Part shown: piece after piece, positions 5,192 to 6,215 of the stretch | Layout: each line of letters begins with the position of its first letter | Numbering within the stretch: position 1 is the first letter of the stretch | From: Spirochaetaceae bacterium | Lineage (GTDB): Bacteria; Spirochaetota; Spirochaetia; SZUA-6; Fen-1364 | Direction: 5' to 3' | NCBI GenBank assembly: GCA_003154555.1 | Contig: PMDT01000117.1 | Location: 1-6,215 of the forward strand | DNA length: 6,215 bases | Notes under the pieces: model-generated | Databases searched by the model: none | Seen by the model: only the letters and a program-made list of their open reading frames with translations | What the model was told of the DNA's origin: nothing | Position numbers and translations under genes: made by a program

Positions 5192-6034
5192 CTAACGTTT
5201 CGCCGCCAGGAAAAGAACAACATCGCCAAAACCCCACTTCTTTGCCAGCCAATCCATGGGCTTTTTGACGACACGGGGAGCCGTTCCAACTGCCAGACCA
5301 CCCCAAGTCACATTTTTCTGAATCGAAAAGCCTGATTCCTCAATCAAGCGGCGGAGGGTCCTCTTCGAGAAAAGGACCAGGTGGTCTGCGATTGCGGACC
5401 TCCACGCCTGCTTGAAGAGCCTGGCCTGGAAGCCGTCCACATTCGGCGTGGTGATGATTGCGACGCCGCCCGGCTTCAGGATGCGACGGACCTCGAGCAG
5501 AAACGCGCGGGGATCGGGCACGTGCTCGATGAGATGCGAGAAATGGATCGCGCTGAACGTGTTGTCGGGGAAGTGTGCTTCCTCCAGGGTTCCAGGGAAA
5601 ATGTCGACCCCGCGATGGCTCTTTCCGTAGTCCGCCGACTCGCGGCAGATGTCCACCCCCCTCACCTGCCATCCCTCTGTTTTCATCGACTCGATCAGCA
5701 TGCCGGTCGCGCAACCGATGTCGAGGAATGTGCGCGGCAGCGGAAAAGCTTCTGCACGCTTCGAAAACCGGATGTCCCGCAGCCCCAGGCGCATGAGGCC
5801 GAAGAAGTTTTTCTCATTAGCGAGCTCGTAAGCGAAATAGTCCGCTGCATAGCGCTCGCGCAGGTCATCGAAAACCGGGCGGGGATTCTGGTACACCAGT
5901 CCGCAGGCCGCGCAGCGGACGAATGCAAAGCCGTCGCATGCCAGGTGGGAGACGGTGCGGCGCTCTCCGCACAGCGGGCACGGCACCGTCTCCTGCCGCT
6001 CGACTCCGGGAACAGATGAGTACGTCTTGGGCAC
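5192..6034 (-). CDS. Zinc-ribbon class I SAM-dependent methyltransferase
   Basis: A 280-residue cytoplasmic protein with two parts. At the N-terminus, C19-x2-C22 and C41-x2-C44 (CPLCG, CAACG) form a zinc-ribbon knuckle pair. The rest is a Rossmann methyltransferase: motif I LDIGCATGML (104-113), the acidic end of strand two GVDI (126-129), FPDNTFSAIHFSHLIEHVPDP (155-175), a LKPGG turn (187-191) and TTPN (195-198). A late FSKRTLRRLIEESGF segment is typical of the Methyltransf_11/23 type. Substrate is unknown; relatives often act in cell-surface glycan or secondary metabolism, which is only a family tendency. Start GTG 6034 has AGGAGG (6041-6046) six bases upstream, lying across the stop codon of the preceding gene, so the two form an operon. 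It converges on the STAS gene. Confidence 0.9.
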   Translation of the reverse strand: MPKTYSSVPGVERQETVPCPLCGERRTVSHLACDGFAFVRCAACGLVYQNPRPVFDDLRERYAADYFAYELANEKNFFGLMRLGLRDIRFSKRAEAFPLPRTFLDIGCATGMLIESMKTEGWQVRGVDICRESADYGKSHRGVDIFPGTLEEAHFPDNTFSAIHFSHLIEHVPDPRAFLLEVRRILKPGGVAIITTPNVDGFQARLFKQAWRSAIADHLVLFSKRTLRRLIEESGFSIQKNVTWGGLAVGTAPRVVKKPMDWLAKKWGFGDVVLFLAAKR

Positions 6035-6040
6035 GTCCCG

Positions 6041-6046
6041 CCTCCT
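6041..6046 (-). promoter_or_regulatory. Shine-Dalgarno of the methyltransferase gene overlapping the upstream stop
   Basis: AGGAGG, six bases before the GTG at 6034. The preceding gene's TAG stop (6045-6047) shares its first bases with this site, so ribosomes terminating on the upstream gene stop on the methyltransferase start site. This supports coupling of the two genes. Confidence 0.75.
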
Positions 6047-6215
6047 ATTCCTGAACGGTAAATGCGAACTCCCGGCTCGTCTCGTTTCCCGCGTAGTCTC
6101 GTGCCGTCACCTTGAGACGCGCGTCGCCGGGGTGCATGTCGATGCTGCCAAGGCGCACGAGCCCCGTGGCGTCGTAGACGTCGTCGCGTGAGAGCATGCC
6201 CACCCCTATCACGCT
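6045..6215 (-). CDS. C-terminal end of an Ig-like-domain protein, probably exported (5' end outside window)
   Basis: An open minus-strand frame enters at the right edge and ends in TAG after 56 residues. The fragment contains LVRLGSIDMHPGDARLKVTARDYAGNETSREFAF and ends TVQE. The 'G-x-ARLKVTARDYAGNET' pattern is the closing strand pair of bacterial Ig-like or fibronectin-type beta-sandwich domains, which are usually found on secreted or surface proteins. One possibility is a C-terminal domain of a peptidase or other envelope protein; the catalytic part would lie beyond 6215. No signal peptide can be judged. It precedes the methyltransferase gene by 10 bases in the same direction. The reading frame is well supported by protein-like sequence; the domain name is inferred. 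Confidence 0.7.
   Translation of the reverse strand, partial: SVIGVGMLSRDDVYDATGLVRLGSIDMHPGDARLKVTARDYAGNETSREFAFTVQE

Noticed and set aside
5381..6019. 212-codon plus-strand open frame opposite the methyltransferase
   Set aside because: The minus strand encodes a complete zinc-ribbon methyltransferase; the antisense product shows no domain.

Overview
This GC-rich bacterial window is chromosomal, housekeeping-type DNA. Its core is the front end of a division and cell wall (dcw) cluster on the minus strand, read from right to left: mraZ, rsmH (mraW), ftsL, murF, mraY. The mraY gene runs off the left edge. The dcw genes ftsI and murE, which usually sit between ftsL and murF, are absent. From memory, rsmH-ftsL-murF-mraY is the spirochaete arrangement (for example Borrelia, where ftsW, ftsQ, ftsA and ftsZ follow). 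The RsmH motif with an 'HYEASGRGFSF' core also looks spirochaete-like to me. I therefore infer a GC-rich member of Spirochaetota, with moderate confidence and no genus call.

Layout. Positions 1-956 hold mraY (3' end missing); 950-2374 murF; 2371-2661 ftsL; 2658-3626 rsmH; 3623-4063 mraZ. Every junction overlaps by 4 to 7 bases, which points to one translationally coupled mRNA. The cluster is driven from 4121-4148 by a strong sigma-70-type promoter (TTGACA, 16 bases, TATTAT). Its leader carries four 10-bp-phased MraZ-box-like repeats (4073-4107), consistent with MraZ controlling its own operon.

A divergent plus-strand group follows. It holds a DUF1820-like small protein (start probably GTG at 4280), an unrecognised 82-residue protein (4625-4873) with a good -10 box almost touching its start, and a STAS-domain protein of the anti-sigma-factor-antagonist type (4876-5181). 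Convergent with these, after a 10-base gap, lies a minus-strand zinc-ribbon plus SAM methyltransferase gene (5192-6034). It sits downstream of, and probably in one operon with, the C-terminal end of an Ig-like, probably exported protein (6045-6215, 5' end outside the window).

How it fits together. MurF completes the UDP-MurNAc-pentapeptide, MraY loads it onto undecaprenyl phosphate, FtsL belongs to the divisome, RsmH methylates 16S rRNA, and MraZ regulates the set. The plus-strand trio has no demonstrable link to division beyond its shared divergent intergenic region. I saw no mobile element, CRISPR array, tRNA, rRNA or clear intrinsic terminator. No gap between genes exceeds about 220 bases. 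The window looks mostly ordinary; the points worth checking are regulatory (mraZ leader, possible leaderless start) and organisational.
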